Shown: positions 9,109 to 17,390 of the stretch, piece by piece
How positions within the stretch are numbered: the stretch's first letter is position 1
How the letters are laid out: every line of letters starts with the position of its first letter
Origin: Cupriavidus metallidurans CH34
Lineage (GTDB): Bacteria > Pseudomonadota > Gammaproteobacteria > Burkholderiales > Burkholderiaceae
Direction: 5' to 3'
DNA: 64,000 nucleotides
NCBI RefSeq assembly: GCF_000196015.1
Contig: NC_007973.1
Location: 2,914,001 to 2,978,000, forward strand
Program-made: the position numbers and the translations under genes
Notes under the pieces: generated by a model
Seen by the model: the letters and a program-made list of their open reading frames with translations, nothing else
Databases searched by the model: none
Told to the model about the DNA's origin: nothing

Positions 9109-10143
9109 TCAGGCCGCCCCTGACGGCGCAAACCTCGGCGCGCCCGCCACGTCCAGCGCCCCATCCTCCTGGGCGATGAACACGCCGCGCGCCACGTTGT
9201 GTGGGTGCCGCGACGCTTCCGCGATGCTCAGCACCGGCGCATAGCAAACGTCAGTGCCGCCAAGCAGCGCGTCCCAGTGCGCGCGCGGCTCGCTCGCGAA
9301 GAGCCTGGTGAAACGCTGCTTCAACGCAGGCCAGGCCGCGTGGTCATACTGCGCGGCGGGATCGACGTCGGTCATGCCGAGCCGCTCAAGCAACAACGCA
9401 TAGAACTGCGGCTCCAGCGCACCGATCGTGATGAATCCACCATCGGCACAGCCATACACATCATAGAACGGCGATTGATGGAACGGGCTGGGTGTGGGGC
9501 CATCGAGCTGGCCGTTATTGCGCACCCACACCGCGATGCTGCCGAGCATCGCCACCATGTCGACGATGGCGCCATCGACCACACGCCCGCGCCCCGAGGC
9601 ACGGGCGTCAAGCAGGGCGCAGACGACACCAAACGCCAGCCCCAGCGCGCCGCCCGCATCGCCGACCACGGTGGGCGGGATCATCGGCGCCTCGCCCGGG
9701 CGGGCCGACAGCGACAACATGCCCGTCAGCGCCACGTAGTTGAGGTCGTGTCCGGCGGTCTGCGCGAGCGGGCCGGACTGGCCCCACCCCGTCATGCGCC
9801 CATAGACCAGCTTTGGATTGCGGGCGGCGCAGTCGGCCGGGCCCAGGCCCAGCCGCTCCATCACACCCGGACGGTTACCTTCGATCAAGGCATCGGCGCC
9901 GTCCACCAACCGCGTTGCCTCGGCCAGATCGTCGGGCTGTTTCAGATCGAGTGGCACGATGACCTTGCCGCGCCGCAGCGGGCTGGGCTTGTCACCACCT
10001 AGCTGGTCGGCCACGGCCACCCGCTGGCGCCGCGCGATGACCGTCACCTCCGCCCCCATGTCGGCCAGCATCCGGCCCGCCAGCGGCCCAGGGCCGATTC
10101 CTTCAAATTCGACAATGCGGATGCCCTGCAGCGGCGGTGTCAT
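9109..10143 (-). CDS. CaiB/BaiF family CoA-transferase, alpha-methylacyl-CoA racemase type
   Basis: This 344-residue protein begins PLQGIRIVEFEGIGPGPLAGRMLADMGAEV, the N-terminal pattern of alpha-methylacyl-CoA racemases in the class III CoA-transferase family. GRMTGWGQSGPLAQTAGHD contains the family's HD pair region. The length fits racemases better than true CoA-transferases, which are about 400 residues. It probably acts in branched-chain or bile-acid-like acyl-CoA metabolism. It is divergent from ribBX. Confidence 0.82.
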   Translation of the reverse strand: MTPPLQGIRIVEFEGIGPGPLAGRMLADMGAEVTVIARRQRVAVADQLGGDKPSPLRRGKVIVPLDLKQPDDLAEATRLVDGADALIEGNRPGVMERLGLGPADCAARNPKLVYGRMTGWGQSGPLAQTAGHDLNYVALTGMLSLSARPGEAPMIPPTVVGDAGGALGLAFGVVCALLDARASGRGRVVDGAIVDMVAMLGSIAVWVRNNGQLDGPTPSPFHQSPFYDVYGCADGGFITIGALEPQFYALLLERLGMTDVDPAAQYDHAAWPALKQRFTRLFASEPRAHWDALLGGTDVCYAPVLSIAEASRHPHNVARGVFIAQEDGALDVAGAPRFAPSGAA

Positions 10144-10204
10144 GCGCGATCTCCTTGGATGGCAAAAGTCATGGCTTCAGGTATGACGCTTAGCGCACCC
10201 CGAT

Positions 10205-10227
10205 GCAACCGGGACCAACCCGGATGC
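10205..10227. repeat. Inverted repeat between the racemase gene and ribBX
   Basis: GCA-A-CCGGG and CCCGG-A-TGC face each other across five bases in the 235-base divergent intergenic region. It may be an operator or a fortuitous hairpin. A TACAAT box lies downstream at 10281 without a good -35 partner. Confidence 0.35.
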
Positions 10228-10378
10228 GGTGGCGTCGCGGCGCCCGGGGCCAGAGCGGGCCCGCCATGCACGGCTTGGCGTACAATAGCGGCCTTGATTT
10301 CGCCGGCATCGTCGCATCCCGCCGCCGGCCCTGCCCGCCAAAAAGCATCCCGCTCGCCATTCATACGTCGCCCCAATC

Positions 10379-11494
10379 ATGACTATCTCTCGTATCGAAG
10401 ACATCATTGCCGACATTCGTGCCGGCCGCATGGTCATCCTTGTGGACGAGGAAGATCGTGAAAACGAGGGCGACCTTGTCCTGGCGGCCGATTTCGTGAC
10501 GCCGGAAGCGATCAACTTCATGGCCAAGTACGGCCGCGGCCTGATCTGCCTGACGCTGACCGCCGAACGCTGCCGCCAGCTTGAGCTGTATCCGATGGTG
10601 TCACGCAACGGCACTGTGCATGGCACCAACTTCACGGTATCCATCGAAGCCGCCGAAGGCGTGACCACCGGCATCTCGGCAGCCGACCGTTCCCGCACTG
10701 TCCAGGCCGCCGTGGCCCGTGACGCCCGCGCGAGCGACCTGGTGCAGCCCGGTCACATCTTCCCGCTGACAGCCCAGCCTGGCGGCGTGCTGATCCGCGC
10801 CGGCCATACCGAGGCTGGCTGCGACCTTGGCACCCTGGCTGGCCTGACGCCCGCCGCGGTGATCTGCGAAATCATGAAGGACGACGGTACGATGGCCCGG
10901 CTGCCGGACCTGATCGAGTTCGCGCGCGAGCACGACCTCAAGATCGGAACGATCGCCGACCTGATCCACTACCGCAGCCGCACCGAAAGCATCATCGAAC
11001 GGGTGGGCGAGCGCGACATGCAAACGCCGTGGGGCACGTTCCACAGCGTGCTGTATCGCGACAAGCCGTCCGGCCGCGCCCATGTGGCGTTGGTCAAGGG
11101 CAAGCCCCAGCCGGACCGCGAGACACTGGTGCGTGTGCACGAGCCGTTGTCGGTGCTCGACCTGCTGGAAGCCGGCCACACCACCCATTCGTGGAGCCTG
11201 CCCGCCGCGCTCGAAGTGCTGCATGGCGCCGAACATGGCGTGATGGTGCTGCTGAACTGCGGCGACTCGCCGGAAATGCTGTTCGAGCAGTTCGCCGCGC
11301 TGGATGCTCCGGAGAACCGTCCGCGCCGCAAGCCGGACCTGCGCACCTACGGCGTGGGCGCGCAGATCCTGCGCGACATCGGCGTGGGCAAGATGCGCGT
11401 GCTGGGTTCGCCGCAGAAGATGCCGAGCATGACCGGTTACGAACTCGAGATCGTTGGCTGCCAGCCGATGAGCGGCGAGTCGAATCGCGGCTGA
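10379..11494 (+). CDS. ribB: 3,4-dihydroxy-2-butanone-4-phosphate synthase with degenerate GTP cyclohydrolase II domain (RibBX-like)
   Basis: The N-terminal 205 residues form a complete RibB domain (VDEEDRENEGDLV, GRGLICLTLT, GHTEAGCDL) that makes the four-carbon precursor of riboflavin from ribulose 5-phosphate. The C-terminal domain aligns with GTP cyclohydrolase II. However, the usual zinc-binding segment with three cysteines after the VRVH motif is replaced by VRVHEPLSVLDLLEAG, so no zinc site is visible. This agrees with the published RibBX variant of Proteobacteria, and a separate RibA is expected elsewhere. The gene is often annotated ribBA. Confidence 0.9.
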   Translation: MTISRIEDIIADIRAGRMVILVDEEDRENEGDLVLAADFVTPEAINFMAKYGRGLICLTLTAERCRQLELYPMVSRNGTVHGTNFTVSIEAAEGVTTGISAADRSRTVQAAVARDARASDLVQPGHIFPLTAQPGGVLIRAGHTEAGCDLGTLAGLTPAAVICEIMKDDGTMARLPDLIEFAREHDLKIGTIADLIHYRSRTESIIERVGERDMQTPWGTFHSVLYRDKPSGRAHVALVKGKPQPDRETLVRVHEPLSVLDLLEAGHTTHSWSLPAALEVLHGAEHGVMVLLNCGDSPEMLFEQFAALDAPENRPRRKPDLRTYGVGAQILRDIGVGKMRVLGSPQKMPSMTGYELEIVGCQPMSGESNRG

Positions 11495-11572
11495 CCGGGA
11501 ACGGATCGTACCGATTGACCCGGCAGCGGCGCATCCGCGCGGCTGCCTGACCGAATCACTGGAGAAATAACA

Positions 11573-12082
11573 ATGGATCACGGCTTCTACGAGAGCAACC
11601 TCGACGGTGAAGGCCTGCGTATCGGCATCGTGCAGGCACGCTTCAACGAGCCCGTCTGCGACGAACTGCGCGAGGCCTGCATGGCAGAACTGAAAAAGCT
11701 GGGCGTCGAAGGCGAAGACACGCTGCTGGTGACCGTGCCGGGCGCACTGGAAGTGCCGCTGGCGCTGCAGAAAATGGCCGAAAGCGGCCAGTTCGACGCG
11801 CTGGTCGCGCTGGGCGCGGTGGTGCGTGGCGAAACGTATCACTTCGAGTTGGTCTCGAATGAATCCGGCGCCGGTATCACCCGCGTGGGCCTCGATTTCA
11901 ACGTGCCCATCGCCAACGGCATCCTGACCGTCGACACCGACGCCCAGGCCCATGCCCGCACCCGCGAGAAGGGCCGCGATTGCGCCCGCGCCGCAGTGGA
12001 AATGGCCAACCTGGTGGTCGCGCTCGATTCGCTGCGCGAGCATGGCGCAGAAGACGCAGAAGACGAGGAAGATGATGAGTGA
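11573..12082 (+). CDS. ribH: 6,7-dimethyl-8-ribityllumazine synthase
   Basis: This 169-residue protein carries the lumazine synthase motifs [20 protein letters not shown] and [12 protein letters not shown], with the catalytic histidine at position 90. It condenses the RibB product with the pyrimidine intermediate. The C-terminus is strongly acidic ([10 protein letters not shown]). An AGGAG-like site precedes the ATG, and the stop overlaps the nusB start region. Confidence 0.96.
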
Positions 12083-12590
12083 CGCGCCCGACACCGGCGA
12101 CAAGGGCGAGGCAGCCGGCAAGCCGGCTGGCGCCAAGCCCCGCACCGAGCCGAAGGCACCGCCGAAGAGCGCGCGTCGCCGTTCGCGCGAGCTGGCCTTG
12201 CAGGGCCTGTACCAGTGGCTGCTGAATCGCAACGATATCGGTGCCATCCAGGCTCATCTGCACGATGCCCAAGGCTTTAACAAGGCCGACCGCGAGCACT
12301 TCGACGCCCTGCTGGGTGGCGCCGTGCGCGAGGAAGCACGTCTGACGGCGGCCTTCGAGCCGTTCCTGGACCGCACGGTCGACGAACTGTCGCCGGTCGA
12401 GCGCGCCGCGCTGCTGGTTGGCAGCTACGAACTCGTGCACTGCCTGGACATTCCGTACAAGGTCGTGATCAACGAAGCTGTCGAACTGACCAAGACCTTC
12501 GGCGGCGTGGAAGGCTACAAGTACGTCAACGGCGTGCTCGACAAGCTGGCCGCGCAGGTGCGGGCGCCAGAAGTATCAGCTCGACGTTAA
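12072..12590 (+). CDS. nusB: Transcription antitermination factor NusB
   Basis: This 172-residue protein has an N-terminal lysine/alanine/proline-rich tail of about 35 residues and then the NusB fold ([45 protein letters not shown]). It binds boxA RNA with NusE during rRNA transcription. Two adjacent ATGs (12072 and 12075) both overlap the end of ribH, and a GAGG lies just upstream. The ribH-nusB pairing is common in bacteria. Confidence 0.95.
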
Positions 12591-12653
12591 TTCGCGCATT
12601 TAAAACAGATGTTGCATTTCGGTGCGCGGCATTCGAATATGCTCAGCACCGGC

Positions 12654-12679
12654 AAAACACCCGCCCCGGCGGGTGTTTT
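12654..12679 (+). terminator. Intrinsic terminator after nusB
   Basis: AAAACACCCGCC and GGCGGGTGTTTT make a near-perfect stem with a two-base loop and a T run, 63 bases after the nusB stop. Confidence 0.85.
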
Positions 12680-12771
12680 CGTTTGGTCACCCGATGTTCG
12701 GCGGGCGCAACCGATGACGATGCGCCATGCCATCCCTTCTCTGACTCTCTGACGGGCCAGTCCCGATTGCC

Positions 12772-13953
12772 ATGGATCTTCAGCGCCTTGCCACCGCTTC
12801 CCGCCTCGCCAACATCGACGCCTTCCACGTGATGGAGTTGGCCAAGCAGGCCGCCGAACTCGAACGCGCCGGGCGCCACATCATCCATATGGGTATCGGC
12901 GAGCCCGACTTCACGGCTGCCGCGCCGGTCATTCACGCTGCCGAAGCCGCGATGCGCCGCGGTGTCACCCAGTACACGGGCGCGCTTGGCATCCACGCGC
13001 TGCGTGAAGCCATCGCTGGCTACTACAAGACGTCCTATGGAATCGATGTCCCGGCCCGACGCGTGATTGTCACGGCCGGCGCCTCGGGCGCGCTGTTGCT
13101 GGCCTGCGCCGTACTCGTCGAGATCGGCGCCGAGGTGTTGATGCCGGACCCGAGCTACCCCTGCAACCGGCATTTCGTGGCGGCATTCGATGGCCACGCG
13201 AAGATGATCCCGAGCGGCCCGGAAGAACGTTTCCAGCTCACGGCGGCCCAGGTGATCGAGCACTGGGGCGAGAACACGCGGGGCGTGCTGCTGGCATCGC
13301 CGTCGAACCCGACCGGCACGTCGATCCTGCCCGACGAACTCAAGGCCATCCTGGCCGAGGTCCGCAAGCGCCAGGGCTTCGCAATCCTCGACGAGATTTA
13401 CCAGGGGCTGTCGTACGACGCACCGCCGGTCTCGGCGCTCTCGCTCGACGACAATGTCGTGACCGTTAACAGCTTCTCGAAGTACTTCAACATGACCGGC
13501 TGGCGCCTGGGCTGGCTCGTGGTGCCCGACTCGCTGGTGCCGGCATTCGAAAAGGTCGCGCAGAACCTGTTCATCTGCGCGTCGGCCGTGGCCCAGCACG
13601 CCGCGCTGGCCTGCTTCACGCCCGAGGCACTGGCGATCTATGACGAGCGCAAGGCGGAATTCCGCCGCCGCCGCGATGCCATCGTTCCCGCCCTCGAAGC
13701 ACTCGGTCTGCGCGTGCCGGTCAAGCCAGACGGCGCGTTCTACGTCTACGCCAACTGCCGCCACGTCAATCATCCCGCCGCCGGCAACGCCGACCGTCTG
13801 ACACAGGCCATCCTGCACGATGCCGGCGTGGTCATGGTGCCTGGCACGGACTTCGGCCCGCATACGGCCAACGACTACATCCGGATTTCATACGCGACGT
13901 CCATGCAGAACATCGAGGAGGCGATGCAGCGATTGCATCATTTCCTGCGGTAG
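12772..13953 (+). CDS. Pyridoxal phosphate-dependent class I/II aminotransferase
   Basis: This 393-residue fold-type I enzyme has the SPSNPTG motif (N179, P180), the DEIYQGL segment and the PLP lysine in SFSKYFNMTGWRLGW (K237). The arginine that binds the substrate carboxylate is probably in the C-terminal YIRISYA segment. It may act on aspartate, alanine or a related amino acid, and the substrate cannot be set from sequence. Its start has no strong ribosome site, but the N-terminus matches the family. Confidence 0.9.
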   Translation: MDLQRLATASRLANIDAFHVMELAKQAAELERAGRHIIHMGIGEPDFTAAAPVIHAAEAAMRRGVTQYTGALGIHALREAIAGYYKTSYGIDVPARRVIVTAGASGALLLACAVLVEIGAEVLMPDPSYPCNRHFVAAFDGHAKMIPSGPEERFQLTAAQVIEHWGENTRGVLLASPSNPTGTSILPDELKAILAEVRKRQGFAILDEIYQGLSYDAPPVSALSLDDNVVTVNSFSKYFNMTGWRLGWLVVPDSLVPAFEKVAQNLFICASAVAQHAALACFTPEALAIYDERKAEFRRRRDAIVPALEALGLRVPVKPDGAFYVYANCRHVNHPAAGNADRLTQAILHDAGVVMVPGTDFGPHTANDYIRISYATSMQNIEEAMQRLHHFLR

Positions 13954-14014
13954 AGGTAGAGGTAGCGCCTGCGCGGATTGCCTGGATTGCTCACCTTTTC
14001 ACAGGCATCAAACG

Positions 14015-14042
14015 AAAAAGGCACCCCAAGGGGTGCCTTTTT
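14015..14042. terminator. Bidirectional terminator between convergent genes
   Basis: AAAAAGGCACCCC and GGGGTGCCTTTTT form a 13-base perfect stem with a two-base loop and T runs on both strands, placed between the aminotransferase and the transglycosylase genes. Confidence 0.9.
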
Positions 14043-14065
14043 CATGAGCGACGAGAATCCGCTGC

Positions 14066-15133
14066 TCAAGCCGACTGGGCCGTATTGCCGGACGCCTCGA
14101 GCTTCTCGGTGCCTTGATGATGCTCGGCCTGCGTCTTGGTATCGGAAACGCCCGGTGCCTTCTCCGTGTTCGGCAGACCCAGCAGGGCACGCAGACGCGC
14201 GCGCTCGGCCAGCACCTTGGCGCCATAGCCGCCGTCGGTATTGGTCGTGGCACCCACGTAGTACTTCAGCCCGCCTTCGATCGAACCGGCACGCGCGATG
14301 CAATCCTTGAGCACCAGCGCGCCAATCTTGATGTTGGCGTACGGATTCAGCGCGGCGGACACGCCGCCCACGGCCTCGTACTTGTCCTGGTGAACCTTCG
14401 TCATGACCTGCATCAGGCCCTGCGCGCCAACGCCACTTTCCGCGTACGGATTGAAGCTCGACTCGATCGCGATCACGCCCAGGATCAGCAGCGGATCGAT
14501 ACCGACCTCGCGACCCGTCATATAGGCGGCCTTCACGAGCTGCGCAGTCGCCTGCGTCGCCACGCGGTACTTGCGGGCGATGTACTCGGCCACGGCAGCC
14601 TGCTCACGCGCGGAGCCGAGCGCAGCCGTGTTGCGGGCGTCCAGCGCCACGCGCTGGACCGGAATCTGCGCGGCCAGATGCGCCACGGACGGCACCTTGC
14701 CGGCAGCCGTCTGGCTCCATTCGTCCACGCCCGACACGGTCGGCAGGCCCGAACTGCCATGGCTGGCCACGGCGGCCACCAGGCGCGACGCGGCCACATC
14801 CGCCGACATGGGCGGCACATGGCTGATCGAATCCTTCGACACGGCGGCATCCACCAGCACGGCAGGGGCTTCGTTGCCTGCCAGCGCACCGGCGAGCGAG
14901 GTCCGCCATTGCTGGCTGACGGTCAAGGTGACCGCTGCGGCCACCGACAGCACCCCGAGACTGTTCAGGGTGTACTTCAAAGTTGTGCGGCCACCGCGCA
15001 GCAACGCGCGGCCTGCCACCGGATGGGCCAGTCGCACTTGCAGTGCGCGGCTCACACCGGGAACCGGTTGTCTAAAGCGGACCTGCAATGCCCGCCCGAT
15101 ACCGGGAAGATGAAGGGTTTTCCAACCGCTCAT
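14066..15133 (-). CDS. Membrane-anchored lytic transglycosylase
   Basis: This 355-residue protein has a basic cytoplasmic N-terminus, one membrane segment at about 54-74 and a C-terminal SLT domain with the catalytic glutamate in GVIAIESSFNP, followed by GAQGLMQVM and NPYANIKIG. It cleaves peptidoglycan with formation of anhydro-muramyl ends. The ATG at 15133 is fixed by a GGAGG five bases upstream. The open frame runs 60 codons further up but without such a site. The N-terminus repeats RALQVR twice. A promoter 350 bases upstream implies a long leader RNA. Confidence 0.9.
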   Translation of the reverse strand: MSGWKTLHLPGIGRALQVRFRQPVPGVSRALQVRLAHPVAGRALLRGGRTTLKYTLNSLGVLSVAAAVTLTVSQQWRTSLAGALAGNEAPAVLVDAAVSKDSISHVPPMSADVAASRLVAAVASHGSSGLPTVSGVDEWSQTAAGKVPSVAHLAAQIPVQRVALDARNTAALGSAREQAAVAEYIARKYRVATQATAQLVKAAYMTGREVGIDPLLILGVIAIESSFNPYAESGVGAQGLMQVMTKVHQDKYEAVGGVSAALNPYANIKIGALVLKDCIARAGSIEGGLKYYVGATTNTDGGYGAKVLAERARLRALLGLPNTEKAPGVSDTKTQAEHHQGTEKLEASGNTAQSA

Positions 15134-15476
15134 GCTTACCTCCATCCGCTGCCCGCTGCGCGCGCCTGACAACTGCGCGAGCCCGATCTCAACGTACTCA
15201 AGTAAGGATGCTGCGCCACCTAGCAGGGGTGTCCAGCATCTGTTGGCGGGCGCTCCCCATGCGCCCAACGAGAAACAGGGTACGAACCTGGGGAGCCGCA
15301 CCCTGCCACTAAGCACTCATTCATGCCCCGGCATCCCGCCAGGGTGATCGTCGATCGGGCTACTCCCGGCAGCCTCGTGATCGCAATCAATTGAGGTGTT
15401 GTATTCGCAGCGATTTGGCAAGCGTCCTATTGACAGAGGACGAAAAGCCATGTTGCGGCGCAACACTTCGAAGAGC
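15134..15476 (-). promoter_or_regulatory. Long structured 5' leader of the transglycosylase gene
   Basis: Between the predicted transcription start near 15476 and the start codon lie about 343 bases with no supported ORF. Inverted repeats include TGTTGC/GCAACA (15451-15465), CGTCCT/AGGACG (15423-15442), GTTGG/CCAAC (15242-15269), GCTCCCC/GGGGAGC (15252-15296) and GATGCTG/CAGCATC (15207-15240). Two of these overlap in a way that could form alternative or pseudoknotted pairing. I do not recognise a known riboswitch class. Confidence 0.45.
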
Positions 15477-15483
15477 AGACCGG

Positions 15484-15512
15484 ATTGTAGGAACGCTTTT
15501 ATAACCCGTCAA
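15484..15512 (-). promoter_or_regulatory. Sigma-70 promoter for the transglycosylase transcript
   Basis: On the minus strand TTGACG and TACAAT are separated by exactly 17 bases, in a locally AT-rich stretch. It points toward the transglycosylase gene. Confidence 0.7.
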
Positions 15513-15633
15513 GCATAACAAATTGCGATAGCACTACTTTTATATATATGTAACAACGACCTCCGGGCGGCCGTCAGCGCACCCGCAAACCCGGAATCAT
15601 AAGCCGGGCCTAGTATTGCTCCCCCTTCCCCAC

Positions 15634-15661
15634 CTGACCGGCCTCGCAGTTTATTTACAAT
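15634..15661 (+). promoter_or_regulatory. Possible promoter for ubiD
   Basis: CTGACC and TACAAT are separated by 16 bases, about 75-120 bases before the candidate ubiD starts. Confidence 0.4.
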
Positions 15662-15780
15662 TTCAACTCGCGCGCCGGCACGATTTTTTTGCGCCTTTGC
15701 GATGGCGTGTGTATCGTCACACACATTGGAAACGTCGCGCCATGACCCCTCGCGACACCGCACCCCAAATCGATTTCACT

Positions 15781-17304
15781 ATGCAATACAAAGACTTGCG
15801 CGATTTTATGAGCCAGCTCGAGCAGCGTGGCGAGCTGAAACGCGTGGCAGCACCGGTGTCTCCGAACCTCGAAATGACCGAGATCTGCGACCGCCTGCTG
15901 CGCGCGAACGGCCCGGCCGTCCTGTTCGAGCAACCCCGCCGTGACAATGGCGATATCTATAAGGTGCCTGTCCTGGCAAATCTGTTCGGCACGACACAGA
16001 GGGTGGCGCAGGGCATGGGCGCATCGTCGCTTGAGGATCTTCGCGACATCGGCCGCGTGCTCTCGGTCCTCAAGGAACCGGAGCCGCCGCGCGGCCTGCG
16101 TGAAGCCGGCAAACTGTTTACGCTGGCCAAATCCGTATGGGACATGGCGCCCAAGCGCGTGAGCAGCCCCGCGTGTCAGGAGATCGTCTGGGAAGGCAAC
16201 GACGTCGATCTCGCGCGCCTGCCAATCCAGACTTGCTGGCCCGGCGATGCAGCACCACTCATTACATGGGGCCTGGTCGTGACGAAGGGCCCGCACAAGA
16301 AGCGCCAGAACCTGGGCATCTATCGCCAGCAGGTCATCAGCCGTAACCAGGTCATCATGCGCTGGCTCGCCCACCGTGGCGGTGCGCTCGATTTCCGCGA
16401 GCACGCGCTGGCCAACCCGGGCAAGCCGTTCCCGATCGCCGTGGCGCTGGGCGCCGATCCGGCCACGATCCTCGGGGCCGTCACGCCCGTGCCCGACACA
16501 CTCTCCGAGTACCAATTCGCCGGCCTGCTGCGCGGCAGCCGCACCGCGCTGGCCAGCTGTATCACGCCTACGCTGTCCGAACTGTCGGTGCCCGCATCGG
16601 CGGAGATCATCCTCGAGGGCCACATCCAGCCCGATCCGAACCACCCGTCCGGCTACCAGCACGCGCTGGAAGGCCCGTATGGCGATCACACCGGCTATTA
16701 CAACGAGCAGGACTGGTTCCCGGTCTTCACGATCGATCGCATCACGATGCGGCGCGACCCGATCTACCACTCCACCTATACGGGCAAGCCGCCCGACGAG
16801 CCGGCCGTGCTCGGCGTGGCGCTGAATGAGGTGTTCGTGCCGCTGCTGCAGAAGCAGTTTCCCGAGATCACCGACTTCTACCTGCCGCCGGAGGGCTGCA
16901 GCTACCGCATGGCACTGGTCCGCATGAAGAAGCAGTACGCCGGCCACGCCAAGCGCGTGATGTTCGGCGTGTGGAGCTTCCTGCGCCAGTTCATGTATAC
17001 GAAGTTCATCGTCGTGGTGGATGACGACATCGACGTTCGTGACTGGAAGGAAGTGATCTGGGCGATCACCACGCGAGTGGACCCGACCCGCGACACGGTG
17101 ATGGTCGACAACACGCCGATCGACTACCTCGACTTTGCCTCGCCGGTCTCGGGCCTGGGATCGAAGATGGGTATCGACGCCACCGACAAGTGGCCCGGCG
17201 AAACCACGCGCGAATGGGGCACCCCGATCACCATGGCCCCGGAGATCAAGGCCCGCGTGGATCAGATGTGGGGCTCGCTGTTCGAGGAAGGCCCCGGCAA
17301 GTAG
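15781..17304 (+). CDS. ubiD: 4-hydroxy-3-polyprenylbenzoate decarboxylase UbiD
   Basis: This 507-residue protein matches UbiD from its start [20 protein letters not shown] to the end. It is the prenyl-FMN-dependent decarboxylase of ubiquinone synthesis. Conserved segments include [35 protein letters not shown] and [16 protein letters not shown]. An alternative ATG at 15739 has a GGAAA upstream and would add 14 residues. The family N-terminus favours 15781. The flavin prenyltransferase UbiX is not in this window. Confidence 0.94.
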   Translation: MQYKDLRDFMSQLEQRGELKRVAAPVSPNLEMTEICDRLLRANGPAVLFEQPRRDNGDIYKVPVLANLFGTTQRVAQGMGASSLEDLRDIGRVLSVLKEPEPPRGLREAGKLFTLAKSVWDMAPKRVSSPACQEIVWEGNDVDLARLPIQTCWPGDAAPLITWGLVVTKGPHKKRQNLGIYRQQVISRNQVIMRWLAHRGGALDFREHALANPGKPFPIAVALGADPATILGAVTPVPDTLSEYQFAGLLRGSRTALASCITPTLSELSVPASAEIILEGHIQPDPNHPSGYQHALEGPYGDHTGYYNEQDWFPVFTIDRITMRRDPIYHSTYTGKPPDEPAVLGVALNEVFVPLLQKQFPEITDFYLPPEGCSYRMALVRMKKQYAGHAKRVMFGVWSFLRQFMYTKFIVVVDDDIDVRDWKEVIWAITTRVDPTRDTVMVDNTPIDYLDFASPVSGLGSKMGIDATDKWPGETTREWGTPITMAPEIKARVDQMWGSLFEEGPGK

Positions 17305-17390
17305 CGCGATTGCTCGCTATCATCGCTTTTTGACCGGCAATCCAAGACAACACTCTCATGGCCCGCGCAGACGGGCTCCGGAGGAGACAA

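Noticed and set aside
10144..10378. Possible FMN riboswitch before ribBX
   Set aside because: None of the conserved FMN riboswitch core segments (GGG-rich start, CCCNACCGGCGGT-like and GAUUCGGUG-like parts) is present; only a hairpin and a lone TACAAT box are seen.
15134..15476. 6S RNA, c-di-GMP or c-di-AMP riboswitch in the transglycosylase leader
   Set aside because: I compared by eye with remembered consensus motifs of these classes and found no match, so no class name is given.
15616..15780. N-terminal extension of UbiD from 15616
   Set aside because: The extension overlaps the predicted promoter and does not resemble the family N-terminus.
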